Source of the DNA: Xanthomonas sp. XNM01
GTDB lineage: Bacteria; Pseudomonadota; Gammaproteobacteria; Xanthomonadales; Xanthomonadaceae
Assembly (NCBI RefSeq): GCF_014851915.1
Contig: NZ_JACVAP010000005.1
Span: 124,001-188,000 of the forward strand
Direction: 5' to 3'
Length of the DNA stretch: 64,000 nt
Shown here: one piece after another, positions 9,785 to 18,066 of the stretch
Layout: each line of letters starts with the position of its first letter
How positions within the stretch are numbered: position 1 is the stretch's first letter
Notes under the pieces: model-generated
Told to the model about the DNA's origin: nothing
What the model saw: only the letters and a program-made list of their open reading frames with translations
Database searches by the model: none
Made by a program: the position numbers and the translations under genes

Positions 9785-9839
9785 CCGCGGCCGGGGTGGT
9801 GCGCCTGGCGGACCGCCTTCGCCGCCGTGCCGCGGCCGC

Positions 9840-10733
9840 TCACACGTCGCCGCCGTCCTGCCAGCCTTCGCCGCTGCCGCGCTGGAACACCGCATCGTCG
9901 TCGCGCACCGTGCCGGCCGGGATCGATTCCTGCCGGGCCAGCCGCGCATAGATCGGGGTGAAGTCCGGCGCGGTCGCGGCCATCAGCTGCTCGAAGCTGT
10001 CGATGACGAAGTAGGTCTTCTGGAACGTGTCGATCCGGTAGCGGGTGCGCATGATCCGCTCCAGGTCGAAGCCGATCCGGTTCGGCGCGGCCGACTCCAG
10101 CGAGTGCAGCGATTCGCCCTTCGACGAGACGATGCCGGCGCCGTAGATGCGCAGCCCGTCGGGCTGGCGGATCAGGCCGAACTCCACCGTGTACCAGTAC
10201 AGCCGGGTCAGATGCTGCAGCGCGTCCGGGCCGATCGCGTGGGCTTTGACGCCGCCGCGGCCATAGGCCTCCATGTAATCGGCGAACACCGGGTTCATCA
10301 GCAGCGGCACGTGGCCGAACAGGTCGTGGAACAGGTCCGGTTCGGCGATGTAGTCGATCTGCTCGGGGCGCCGGATCCACCAGGTCACCGGAAAGCGGCG
10401 GTTGGCCAGATGGTCGAAGAAGTCCAGCTCCGGCAGCAGGCCTTCGACCCCGACCAGGGTCCAGCCGGTGGCGGCGCCCAGCACTTCGTTGAGCTGGTCG
10501 AAGCGCGGGATCATGTGCGCGTCCATGCCCATCGCGTCCTGCGCCTGCAGGAATTCGTCGCAGGCGCGGCCGACCAGCAGCGCGCGCTGGCGCTCGTACA
10601 GCGTGCCCCAGGTGGCATGGTCGTCAGCGCTGTAATCGTGCCAGGGCTGCTCGACCACGGCGGTGGTGTAGACCGGCACGTAGCCCTTGTCGGTCTGTTG
10701 GTGTTCGACGCGGCGTGGGGTCGGGGTCTGCAT
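9840..10733 (-). CDS. phhA: Phenylalanine 4-monooxygenase
   Basis: 297 residues, matching bacterial phenylalanine hydroxylases. The iron ligands are visible: two histidines in FHDLFGHVPLL and a glutamate in WYTVEFGL. The enzyme hydroxylates phenylalanine to tyrosine using tetrahydrobiopterin and oxygen. The N-terminus RRVEHQQTDKGYVPVYTT is family-typical, which supports ATG 10733. It diverges from an Lrp/AsnC-type regulator with 123 bases between the starts. That arrangement suggests control by that regulator in response to an amino acid. Confidence 0.95.
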   Translation of the reverse strand: MQTPTPRRVEHQQTDKGYVPVYTTAVVEQPWHDYSADDHATWGTLYERQRALLVGRACDEFLQAQDAMGMDAHMIPRFDQLNEVLGAATGWTLVGVEGLLPELDFFDHLANRRFPVTWWIRRPEQIDYIAEPDLFHDLFGHVPLLMNPVFADYMEAYGRGGVKAHAIGPDALQHLTRLYWYTVEFGLIRQPDGLRIYGAGIVSSKGESLHSLESAAPNRIGFDLERIMRTRYRIDTFQKTYFVIDSFEQLMAATAPDFTPIYARLARQESIPAGTVRDDDAVFQRGSGEGWQDGGDV

Positions 10734-10776
10734 GGCGGGGCTCCAATGACCGGTTTCCCAGCGTACGCGCGCACCG

Positions 10777-10855
10777 GCGCAACAGGCTTGCGAAGTTGCG
10801 CGGGCGCAGCCTTCTGGCGCAATGTTGTTGCGTCTTTCGATGTTGCAGGGCAACA
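10777..10855. promoter_or_regulatory. Nested inverted repeats with GCAAC/GTTGC half-sites, probable Lrp-type operator
   Basis: Three inverted repeats share the same half-site. GCGCAAC (10777-10783) pairs with GTTGCGC (10795-10801). CGCAA (10818-10822) pairs with TTGCG (10828-10832). TGTTGC (10841-10846) pairs with GCAACA (10850-10855), ending one base before the regulator ATG. The array fills the gap between phhA and the Lrp-like gene. It fits a multi-dimer site for autoregulation and phhA control; the binding itself is inferred. Confidence 0.6.
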
Positions 10856-10856
10856 A

Positions 10857-11336
10857 ATGGCCGATACCATCGCGCTGGACCGCACCGATCTGCGGCTGCT
10901 GGCCCTGCTCCAGCAGCAGGGCCGCACCAGCAATGCCGACCTGGCCGCGCAGATCAACCTGTCCGCCTCGGCCTGCCTGCGCCGCACCCAGCGGCTGGAG
11001 GCGGCCGGCGTGATCGCCGGCTACGCGGCGCGGCTGGAGCCGAAGGCGGTCGGCCTGGGCCTGCAGGCCTTCGTCCGGGTGCAGCTGGAGAAGCACGGAC
11101 AGCCGGGCATCGAGCGCTTCGTCGCCGGCGTGCTGGAGTGGGACGAGGTCGTCGCCTGCCATGCGCTGACCGGCGACATGGACTACCTGCTGCACGTCTA
11201 CGTGCAGGACCTGGAGCACTTCTCGCGCTTCCTGCTCGACCGCCTGCTCAATGCGTCGGGCGTGGCCGACGTGAATTCCAGCTTCGTGCTGCGCACGGTG
11301 AAGGCGTTCACCGGACTGCCGCTGCCGCGCGGCTGA
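10857..11336 (+). CDS. Lrp/AsnC family transcriptional regulator
   Basis: 159 residues, standard for the family. An N-terminal helix-turn-helix (residues about 8-55, LDRTDLRLLALLQQQGRTSNADLAAQINLS, then SACLRRTQRLEAAGVIAGY) is followed by the RAM/AsnC ligand-binding domain with GDMDYLLHVYVQDL. Such proteins form octamers that sense amino acids. Its position opposite phhA suggests phenylalanine or another aromatic amino acid as ligand and phhA as a target. The ATG lies at the edge of the inverted-repeat array, so repression of its own transcription is likely. Confidence 0.93.
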   Translation: MADTIALDRTDLRLLALLQQQGRTSNADLAAQINLSASACLRRTQRLEAAGVIAGYAARLEPKAVGLGLQAFVRVQLEKHGQPGIERFVAGVLEWDEVVACHALTGDMDYLLHVYVQDLEHFSRFLLDRLLNASGVADVNSSFVLRTVKAFTGLPLPRG

Positions 11337-11389
11337 CGCATCGATGGCTGCGGGTTATGCTCGGCCGCCGTGACAGCCAGGCCCGCGTA

Positions 11390-11572
11390 ATGAACGACCC
11401 GAAGGATCCACGCCGGCAGCGCGCACAGGGCATCGGCATCGCGATCGGCACCGCACTCGGCGTCTCGATCGGCCTGGCGATGGACAACATCGCGCTGGGC
11501 ATCGCGATCGGCATCGGGGTGGGCGTGGCGCTGGGCCAGGTCGGTGGGCGCAGCGGCGGTCCGCCGCCGTGA
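11390..11572 (+). CDS. Small glycine-zipper hydrophobic protein, 60 aa
   Basis: A 60-residue product with a charged N-terminus (MNDPKDPRRQRAQG), then two hydrophobic stretches built on GIAIGTALGVSIGLA and GIAIGIGVGVALG repeats, and a short polar GGPPP tail. The repeating glycine spacing is that of glycine-zipper membrane proteins. It follows the regulator gene by 53 bases on the same strand. Function is unknown. Confidence 0.62.
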   Translation: MNDPKDPRRQRAQGIGIAIGTALGVSIGLAMDNIALGIAIGIGVGVALGQVGGRSGGPPP

Positions 11573-11640
11573 GATGCGCCGGTGTCGCAGGCGATGCATC
11601 CACGACCGTCCATGCGCTGCGCAATGCGAGGACGTGCTGA

Positions 11641-11964
11641 ATGAACCCATGGTGGCTGCTGGCGCTGGTGCCGATCGGACTGAACCTGATGGCCAGCCGC
11701 GCGGTGCTGCGCACGCCGCTGGCGACGCCGTTGCAGCGCAGGCTGCAGCTGGCGGTGATCTGGCTGCTGCCGGCGATCGGCGCCGTGCTCTGCCTGGTGT
11801 TCACCGCCTCGCAGGACGGCACAGGCCGGCCATCGCCGGCCGACGCGGGCGATGGCGCGGGCATGCCGTACGCGGTGCTGCCGGCCGACGACGGCGGTGC
11901 ATGCGGCGTTTCGTCCGATACCGGTGGTGGTTGCGGTGGCGGCGATGGGGGTGGCGGCGACTGA
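11641..11964 (+). CDS. Small membrane protein with Gly/Cys-rich tail, 107 aa
   Basis: Two likely membrane segments (residues about 4-20 and 37-55, the second being LAVIWLLPAIGAVLCLVF) precede a soluble tail. The tail ends in a low-complexity stretch with CGVSSDTGGGCGGGDGGGG, including two cysteines. Similar short proteins with glycine-cysteine tails are familiar from related genomes, but I know of no function. It shares strand and spacing with the glycine-zipper gene upstream, so the two may be co-transcribed. Confidence 0.6.
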   Translation: MNPWWLLALVPIGLNLMASRAVLRTPLATPLQRRLQLAVIWLLPAIGAVLCLVFTASQDGTGRPSPADAGDGAGMPYAVLPADDGGACGVSSDTGGGCGGGDGGGGD

Positions 11965-12193
11965 GCCGGCGTGCAGCCGGACGCGTGGGCCGTCACCGTC
12001 GTGACCGGATCGTCCGGTCCCGCCGTGCAACGCCTCGCCGACGGATCGGTGCGCTGCCATCGTCGCCGCGGACGTGGAACGCGTGCCGTCCGGTGACTTC
12101 CCTCATGCGGTCGAAACCGCTGCCCGACGGCATGGCTGCGTCGCGGCCGCGTCCGCTACCATCCAGACCCCGCCCAGCACAGGACGCATCCGG

Positions 12194-12547
12194 ATGAGCA
12201 CCACCTATCGGGGAAGCTGCCATTGCGGCCGCGTCGCCTTCCAGGTCAGTGGCGAGATCGACGGCGCCCTGGCCTGCAACTGTTCGATCTGCAGCCGCAA
12301 GGGTTCGCTGCTGTGGTTCGTGCCGCGCGCGCGGATGACGCTGCTGACCGACGAGGACGCCGCGGCGTCGTACACCTTCAACCGGCACGCGATCCGCCAC
12401 CGCTTCTGCCCCACCTGCGGCATGCACCCCTACGGCGAGGGCGTGGCGCCCGACGGCCAGGTGACCGCGGCGATCAACCTGCGCTGCATCGAGGGCATCG
12501 ACCTGGATGCGATCCCGGTGCAGCACGTCGACGGGCGCGCGCTGTAG
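12194..12547 (+). CDS. GFA family (glutathione-dependent formaldehyde-activating-like) protein
   Basis: 117 residues. All expected zinc ligands are present in order: CHCGRV near residue 10, CNCSIC near residue 31, and CPTCG near residue 74. The fold (Mss4-like) is named after an enzyme that adds formaldehyde to glutathione, but most short members are uncharacterised and may simply bind zinc. ATG 12194 is placed directly before the first strand, with GGACGCATCCGG upstream. It is probably cytosolic and monocistronic. Confidence 0.87.
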   Translation: MSTTYRGSCHCGRVAFQVSGEIDGALACNCSICSRKGSLLWFVPRARMTLLTDEDAAASYTFNRHAIRHRFCPTCGMHPYGEGVAPDGQVTAAINLRCIEGIDLDAIPVQHVDGRAL

Positions 12548-12619
12548 GCGGCCCGGTCCGGATGCTATCGTCGCCGCATCGCAAGGGTGGCGACGCGCCG
12601 CCCGGCCAGGGAGGCACCG

Positions 12620-12928
12620 ATGTCGATCGTCGCACTTCTTCTTTCGCTGTCCGGCACGGTCACGCCGGCGATCCCGCACCTGCACGAACCGGTCGTCTCC
12701 AACTCCGGTGATCTGGTGTCGTGGTGCAGACAGGCCGCCGAGGCGCGCTACGTCGCCGCCGGAGTGAACACCTACCAGTGGGCGGCCAGGCACAGCGACC
12801 GCGGCAACATGCTCAGCGTCGAAGGGCGGCTGCGCGTGGAGAAGCGCGACGTCAAGGTGAACTGCCGGATCGCCCGCGGCGCGCACGTCGGCGCGATCAC
12901 GGTCGAGATCGACGATCCAGGCCCCTGA
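12620..12928 (+). CDS. Small secreted protein of unknown function, 102 aa
   Basis: The N-terminus MSIVALLLSLSGTVTPA is a short signal-peptide-like segment. The mature part includes two cysteines (VSWCRQAAEARY and VNCRIARG), which could form a periplasmic disulfide, and ends in an acidic DDPGP. AGGGAGGCACCG lies before ATG 12620. The family is not recognised. Confidence 0.62.
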   Translation: MSIVALLLSLSGTVTPAIPHLHEPVVSNSGDLVSWCRQAAEARYVAAGVNTYQWAARHSDRGNMLSVEGRLRVEKRDVKVNCRIARGAHVGAITVEIDDPGP

Positions 12929-13205
12929 CCGCAGCGGCGTGGCGCCTTTCGAGGACCGGCGCCGCGGTCCGATGATCCGGTGCGGCAACAGCGACGCGCG
13001 GATCGGAAGGCCGACCCGCCACAGGCCGCGACCAGCGGGAGGCGGGCCGCCTCGATCCGGAGGGATGATGCGCCCCGGCGATCCGCCTGCCCACCCGGGA
13101 GGCGGCGCTCCGACCTGATCGGGACGCGCACATGCAACGCGATGCCGCCGTGGCGCGGCCGCGGCACGCCGTTGACCGGCGCACCGCCACCGATGCCCGG
13201 GCTGC

Positions 13206-14231
13206 TCAGAAGCGGTTGTCGCCGTCCAGGATCCGGCCCAGTCCGCCCAGCACCGAGCCTTCGCCGCGGTTCTGCCCGCCGCCCTGCGGTGCGGCCATCC
13301 ACATGCGTCCGGCCAGGCGCGAGAACGGCAGCGACTGCAGCCAGACCTTGCCGGGCCCGGTCAGCGTGGCCAGGAACACGCCTTCGCCACCGAAGAACAT
13401 GCTCCTGACCCCACGCACCGCGCGCACGTCCATGTCGACGCTGCCGTGGTAGGCGACCACGCAGCCGGTGTCGACGTCGATGCGCTCGCCGGCGGCCAGT
13501 TCGCGTTCGACCACGGTGCCGCCGGCATGCACGAACACCCAGCCGTCGCCTTCGAGCTTCTGCATGATGAAGCCCTCGCCGCCGAACAGGCCGGTGAGGA
13601 TCTTGCGCTGGAAGTGCACGCCGATCCGCACGCCGCGCGCGCCGGCCAGGAAACTGTCCTTCTGGCAGACCAGGCGGCCGCCGTGCTCGTCCAGCTTCAG
13701 CCCCAGCACCGTGCCCGGATAGGGTGCGGCGAAGGCCACCTTCGCCTTGCCGTGGCCGGTGTGGGTGAACAGCGTGGCGAACAGGCTTTCGCCGGTGATC
13801 ACGCGCTTGCCGGCCGACATCAGCTTGTCCATCAGGCCGCCGCCCTGGCCGCTGTGCGAGCCGTCGCCGAACACGGTGTCCATCTGCACGCTGGCATCCT
13901 TGTACATCAGCGCGCCGGCCTCGGCGATCGCGCTTTCGCCCGGGTCCAGTTCGATCTCCACGAACTGCATGTCGTGGCCGACGATGCGGAAATCGACCTC
14001 GTCGCTGCCTCCGCGCCGGCCGCCCTGGCCCGGCAGCGGCGGCAGGTGCGGCGGTGCGCCCGGCGCGGCTGCGGACAGCTCGGCAATGCCACGCACCGGC
14101 TTCCATTCGCTCATGCCCTCGCGCCAGCCCAGCAGGCCAGGGCTGCGCTGCGCCTGCGCCCGCGCGGCGTCCTCGTCCAGCGGACCGGTGCGGCTGTTGT
14201 CGGCGGGGTCGTGCAGGTACCACTGGGTCAT
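13206..14231 (-). CDS. GYF_2-AIM24 (TIGR00266) two-domain protein
   Basis: 341 residues. Residues 1-50 look like a GYF_2 domain (MTQWYLHDPADNSRTGPLDED, then GWREGMSEWKPVRG). A proline/glycine linker leads to an AIM24/TIGR00266 beta-barrel region from about residue 78, with glycine-rich signature segments such as LFGGEGFIMQKLEGDG and MFFGGEGVFLATLTGPG. The biochemical role of AIM24 proteins in bacteria is unknown. Two starts are possible, at 14231 and 14243; the first is preferred because the GYF_2 motif begins there, but neither has a strong ribosome site. Confidence 0.87.
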   Translation of the reverse strand: MTQWYLHDPADNSRTGPLDEDAARAQAQRSPGLLGWREGMSEWKPVRGIAELSAAAPGAPPHLPPLPGQGGRRGGSDEVDFRIVGHDMQFVEIELDPGESAIAEAGALMYKDASVQMDTVFGDGSHSGQGGGLMDKLMSAGKRVITGESLFATLFTHTGHGKAKVAFAAPYPGTVLGLKLDEHGGRLVCQKDSFLAGARGVRIGVHFQRKILTGLFGGEGFIMQKLEGDGWVFVHAGGTVVERELAAGERIDVDTGCVVAYHGSVDMDVRAVRGVRSMFFGGEGVFLATLTGPGKVWLQSLPFSRLAGRMWMAAPQGGGQNRGEGSVLGGLGRILDGDNRF

Positions 14232-14885
14232 GGCGGCATCCAAGGCGGTGGGGAAACGTGCGCGAGTCTAGCGCCGGCCCACGGCGTCCGGATGCGCCGG
14301 AGGTCGCTGTTGCTTCCGGTGGTCATCGTCCGTTGCGTCTGGCCGTCCGTGCCGCGTGCGCGGACATGCAGCGAGGTCCGGGGCGGGGCGCAGGCGCTGG
14401 CCACATCGTGCCGCGACGGCAGGTACGGGCCGATCCAGGAGCGCGTGCAGGCGCGCCGTCGCTGCAGTGCGGGCATGCAGGGCCGCGCCCGCATGACGAC
14501 GTGGCCGTGTCCGCGCCGATCGCCGCGGGTGTGACGGCAGTGGTTCCGGTCGGTCGGACCTGCGCGGTGGGTGCCGACGCCGGGCGTCGACGTGTATCGA
14601 TGGAGGCGGGGGCCGTCGGCAGGCGTCGCACGGGCCATGCCCGGTCGATGCGGATGCCGACCGTCGTGTATGGATGTCGGCACCAGCGCCAGCCCGGCGA
14701 CAGGGTTGCGGCCTGGCCGGCCGGATGCGGCGGCTGGGCGTGCCTGGCTTGGTTTGGCGTGACGTGGCGTGGTGACGCAGGGATGCGGCGGCGGCCCGCC
14801 ATGCGGGCACTGCCGGCGATGCAGCGCTGTTGACGACGGCGGGGCGTGGAGGCTTCCGCCGCCGTCCGGCCGCGGCGAGGCCGTG
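14232..14885. other. Gene-free spacer of about 650 bases
   Basis: No open frame here has codon bias, a ribosome site or a recognisable product. The left end should hold the GYF_2-AIM24 promoter. I see no RNA gene or clear terminator in it. Confidence 0.45.
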
Positions 14886-15767
14886 CTACAGCGCGCCGGG
14901 CACCGGCCGCGCCAGCGCGGACGCTTCGGTCGCGCAGTCGCGCGAGGTCGGCGTGCGACCGGCGGCGCGAGCGCGCCGGATCTCGTCGGTCGCGGCGGCC
15001 ATGTCGGCGGCAAATGCCGGCTCGGCATGCAGCCTGGCGACGGTCGCCGCGCCGAGGAAGCGGCCCTGCAGCACGTCGCTCTGCCAGTGCACGTTGCAGA
15101 CCAGGCGGCTCTCGCCGTACTGGCGACCGCGCAGCAGCACGGCATCGGCGCGCTCGGGCGCGGCCTCGGCCAGCAGCAGCGCCCAGCTCCAGCCGATCGC
15201 GGTGTGCCCCGATGGATAGGAGCCGTTGGTGCGCAGGCCGGTCTCGCTGTCGGGCGTGCAGGTCGGCGCGCCGTTTTCCGTGAACGGGCGCGCGCGCTGG
15301 TACTGGTGCTTGGCCGCGCGCACGCTGCGGGCGGCATCGGCCAGCGAGCGGCGCAACAGCCGCACCAGATGCGGCGTGTGGGTGTCGTCGATCTCCACGC
15401 CCAGCGCGCAGGCGAAGGTGCCGGCCGCCTGCGGAAACACCAGGTCGGCATCGCGGGTGGCCTGCTCCCAGCGCGGGCTGCCGCGCAGGACCAGCGCCGC
15501 GGCAGCCACCGCGTGGTCCTGCGCCAGGGCCGCGCTGCCGGCGACCGGTGGTGCCGGCACCAGCGCCAGGCTGTCGGGCAGGGCGGCATCGTCCAGATAG
15601 CCCACGCTGATGCCGGGACGGACTTCGGGCACCGGTGCCGGATGGCGGTCGCCGGGACCGGCACAGGCGGCGAGGGCGGCGGCAAGAACCAGCGCCAGGG
15701 CCAGGCGGGCCACGCCGAGGCGGTGGCGGGATCGGGCGGCGGCCTGGGGCGGCCGGGCGGGCATCAT
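14886..15767 (-). CDS. PAP2-type class A non-specific acid phosphatase, lipoprotein
   Basis: 293 residues. The PAP2 phosphatase signature is complete: KHQYQRARPF (KxxxxxxRP), PSGHTAIGW (PSGH) and SRLVCNVHWQSDV (SRxxxxxHxxxD). These residues form the vanadium-haloperoxidase-like active site with a phosphohistidine intermediate. The N-terminus has a signal with LAAC, so the enzyme is probably a periplasmic lipoprotein that strips phosphate from organic esters. It stands alone on the minus strand behind the rhomboid gene. Confidence 0.93.
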   Translation of the reverse strand: MMPARPPQAAARSRHRLGVARLALALVLAAALAACAGPGDRHPAPVPEVRPGISVGYLDDAALPDSLALVPAPPVAGSAALAQDHAVAAAALVLRGSPRWEQATRDADLVFPQAAGTFACALGVEIDDTHTPHLVRLLRRSLADAARSVRAAKHQYQRARPFTENGAPTCTPDSETGLRTNGSYPSGHTAIGWSWALLLAEAAPERADAVLLRGRQYGESRLVCNVHWQSDVLQGRFLGAATVARLHAEPAFAADMAAATDEIRRARAAGRTPTSRDCATEASALARPVPGAL

Positions 15768-15924
15768 CGTGCGGACTCCTGGGACGGACGCGGCCAGCCG
15801 CGCGCTGCCTGGCAGGTCAGCGGATGCGGTGGCGACGGAACAGGCGCCGCATGATGCCTGCCTGTCGCCGCCGGCGCATCCCGCCTTCGGTCGCTGGCGG
15901 ACGATCGATGCCTGCGTGCGCCGC

Positions 15925-16719
15925 TCAGTCGCGCGGCTCGGGCGGGGTCTGCGGACGCTGCGTCGGGAATCGCAGCACCACGCCCCGGGTCGGCGGCTGC
16001 GCGTCGCGATGCCACAGCACCGGGACCTCGCGCGGCGCTGGCGGCTCGAGCTCGTCGCGCTCCTCGGCCGCCAGCGTGTCGGCGTCGTCCTCGTCCTCCC
16101 AGCTGTAGCGCTGGCGGGGCGTCATCGGATCCAGCCGCCGGAACAGCAGGCCGGCGACCAGGCCGCCGATCGCGCCGCCCAGATGCGACTGCCAGGAAAT
16201 GCCGGGTTCGTTCGGCAGCACGGTCATCAGCATGCCGCCGTAGAACAGGAAGCCGATCATCGCAGCGGCGATCGAGGACCGGTCGCGCCGCAGCAGGCCG
16301 AGCGTGCCGACCATGAACATCAGCCCGTGGGTCACGCCGCTGGCGCCCAGATGATGGCTGCCCGGCTCGCCCAGCAGCCACGCGCCGATGCCCGAGCCCA
16401 GCCACATCAGCGGCAGCGACCACAGCGTGGCGCGTGGATAGACGCTGCCGGCCAAGGTGCCCAGGATCAGCAGGGCGCCGGCGTTGGCCGCCAGATGCTC
16501 GAACGAGCCGTGCAGCAGCGGCGCGGTCAGCAGGCCGAGCCAGTTGCCGGTGTCGTGCGGCGCGACGCTGAGTCTGCGCAGATCGAAATCCGGCTGGGCC
16601 GAGTACACCACCAGCAGCAGGAACACGAAGGCCAGGCTGAGATTGAACGCGCGCAGCAGGCGGCGCCGGTCCTGGCCTGGGGCGGCTGCCTCATCGGGCT
16701 GGTGTGTGTGGTCGCTCAT
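15925..16719 (-). CDS. Rhomboid family intramembrane serine protease
   Basis: 264 residues with about six membrane segments between residues 22 and 195. The catalytic dyad is visible: Ser127 in GASGVTHG and His179 in SHLGGAIGG. The conserved HGSFEHLAAN in the second segment is also present. The C-terminal 65 residues are acidic then proline-rich and cytosolic. Rhomboids cut membrane proteins within the bilayer; the substrate is unknown. The start at 16719 gives a short soluble N-terminal tail, as usual for bacterial members. Confidence 0.94.
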   Translation of the reverse strand: MSDHTHQPDEAAAPGQDRRRLLRAFNLSLAFVFLLLVVYSAQPDFDLRRLSVAPHDTGNWLGLLTAPLLHGSFEHLAANAGALLILGTLAGSVYPRATLWSLPLMWLGSGIGAWLLGEPGSHHLGASGVTHGLMFMVGTLGLLRRDRSSIAAAMIGFLFYGGMLMTVLPNEPGISWQSHLGGAIGGLVAGLLFRRLDPMTPRQRYSWEDEDDADTLAAEERDELEPPAPREVPVLWHRDAQPPTRGVVLRFPTQRPQTPPEPRD

Positions 16720-16817
16720 GAATCATGGGATGGCGGCCGCAGGCAAGCGAATCAAGGCCGGGTGGCCCGGGATGCTTCATCCCGCGGGCGGGCCGGTGCG
16801 CGATGGTCGCCACCCGC

Positions 16818-17277
16818 TCATGGCGGCGTGGCAGGCAGGGTAGCGGCGAGCTGCCGCAGTTGCGTGGCGTGGCGGGTGTTCAGCTCCGCGATGCAGTGGC
16901 TGGCGCATCGCCAGGCCCGTCCCGATCGCGCCGCCGCCCCGCGACCGGGCCAGCACGCCGTGCGCGGCGCGGTAGCCGGCGAAGGCCGTGTTGTCGGTCG
17001 GCAACCGCTGCCTGGCCCGATCGCGATGCATCGCGTCCTCGTCCCAGCGGTCGATCGCGGTGGCCAGCGCGGACGCTGCGTCGAGCAGCTCGCGTGCGCT
17101 GGCCTCGGCGACCCGCTGCAGGCAGTCCAGACGATCGGCCTGGGAAGACGCGTCGCAATCGTCAGCGGCCGCATGCAGCGGCAGTGCGGACAGCAGCACA
17201 CCTGCGGCGAGGACGCTGCGCCAGCGGTGCGTGACGGGTCGCGCCGGATGGATGCCGGCGGGGCATGTGTCGCGCAT
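16818..17277 (-). pseudogene. LprI-like (DUF1311) secreted protein with a frameshift
   Basis: From ATG 17277 the frame encodes a signal peptide (SVLAAGVLLSALPLHAAAD), then CDASSQADRLDC and a helical region ending GGGAIGTGLAMRQ. That resembles the LprI/DUF1311 lysozyme-inhibitor-like domain. The family then expects a cysteine and TxxR near the end. These appear in another frame as CIAELNTRHATQLRQL, which stops at 16818. The joint is near 16910, where one extra base (or two missing) would restore the frame. The unshifted frame runs on to 16777 with an arginine/proline-rich tail. Either the gene is broken or the sequence has one error. Confidence 0.6.
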
Positions 17278-17447
17278 CGGCCCGCGATCCTGCCTTGGAG
17301 AAGATCGGATTCTCGCCGGGATGCAGCGCGGCCGGGCACCGATGCGGTGGAACGAGCGAGCGGCGCATACGGCTGGAACCGGCTGCCGTGCAGCGACAGT
17401 TGATGTGCTCCTGCCCCTGGCGCGTGTCATCGCCGCCGGCGCGGAAC

Positions 17448-17478
17448 AAAAAAACGGGCGCGGTTCGCACCGCGCCCG
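17448..17478 (-). terminator. Intrinsic terminator after the 166-aa lipoprotein gene
   Basis: Read on the minus strand, a perfect 10-base stem CGGGCGCGGT / ACCGCGCCCG with a four-base loop is followed by seven T residues. It lies about 65 bases past the stop of the lipoprotein gene, a classic rho-independent terminator. Confidence 0.9.
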
Positions 17479-17541
17479 AACATGCTCACCCTGCTGGGAG
17501 AGAGACAGAGAGAGAGCCCTTGCTACGTCACCTGCACCTGC

Positions 17542-18042
17542 TTACTTCACTTCGAACTCGCGGGTCTGGACGACGCTGCCGTCCCACGCGATCTCGACCT
17601 TGTACTTGCCGGCCGGCAGACCATCCGGCTTGCTGATCTGGAACGAGGTGGTGCCGTCGCCGGTCAGGGTCAGCTGGCGGCTGTCCTCGTGCACGGTCTG
17701 GCCATCCTGGTAGGTCCACTTGGCCGACAGCGTGCCGGGCACGCTGCCGCTCGGCTCGCTGGTCCGGGTGGCGACCGAGGCGAAGATCGTGTCGGTCGGT
17801 GCGAACGTGGTCGCCGGCGTCGCGACGCGGTTGTCGGCGCCGACCGCATTGCCCAGGTCGACCGAGGTCACGCTCGCGCTGGTGGTGGCCGGAGCCATCG
17901 GCGCGGCGGCCGCCGGCGTGGACGGTTCGGTCAGTGCGGGCGACGGGGCCGGCGCCGGCGCTTCTTCGGGCTTCTTGCAGGCGGCCAGGGCCAGCGTGAC
18001 CGAGGCGCCCAGGACGAGCAGTGCGGAACGGGAACGGATCAT
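17542..18042 (-). CDS. Lipoprotein with C-terminal beta domain, 166 aa
   Basis: The signal peptide ends in a lipobox LAAC at residues 19-22, followed by a lysine pair and a proline/alanine-rich linker to about residue 55. The C-terminal 100 residues are beta-rich with GKYKVEIAWDGSVVQTREFEV near the end, resembling Ig-like folds of periplasmic lipoproteins. Function is unknown. It follows a LysM protein gene on the same strand with a 24-base gap, so the two probably form an operon ending at the terminator downstream. A cell-envelope role is inferred from both partners. Confidence 0.8.
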   Translation of the reverse strand: MIRSRSALLVLGASVTLALAACKKPEEAPAPAPSPALTEPSTPAAAAPMAPATTSASVTSVDLGNAVGADNRVATPATTFAPTDTIFASVATRTSEPSGSVPGTLSAKWTYQDGQTVHEDSRQLTLTGDGTTSFQISKPDGLPAGKYKVEIAWDGSVVQTREFEVK

Positions 18043-18066
18043 TGGCGTGTGCTCCTGTGGGTCGGG

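Noticed and set aside
14281-14880. Several plus and minus frames up to 180 codons in the spacer before the acid phosphatase
   Set aside because: Arginine/proline-rich translations with no ribosome site; typical chance frames in high-GC DNA.
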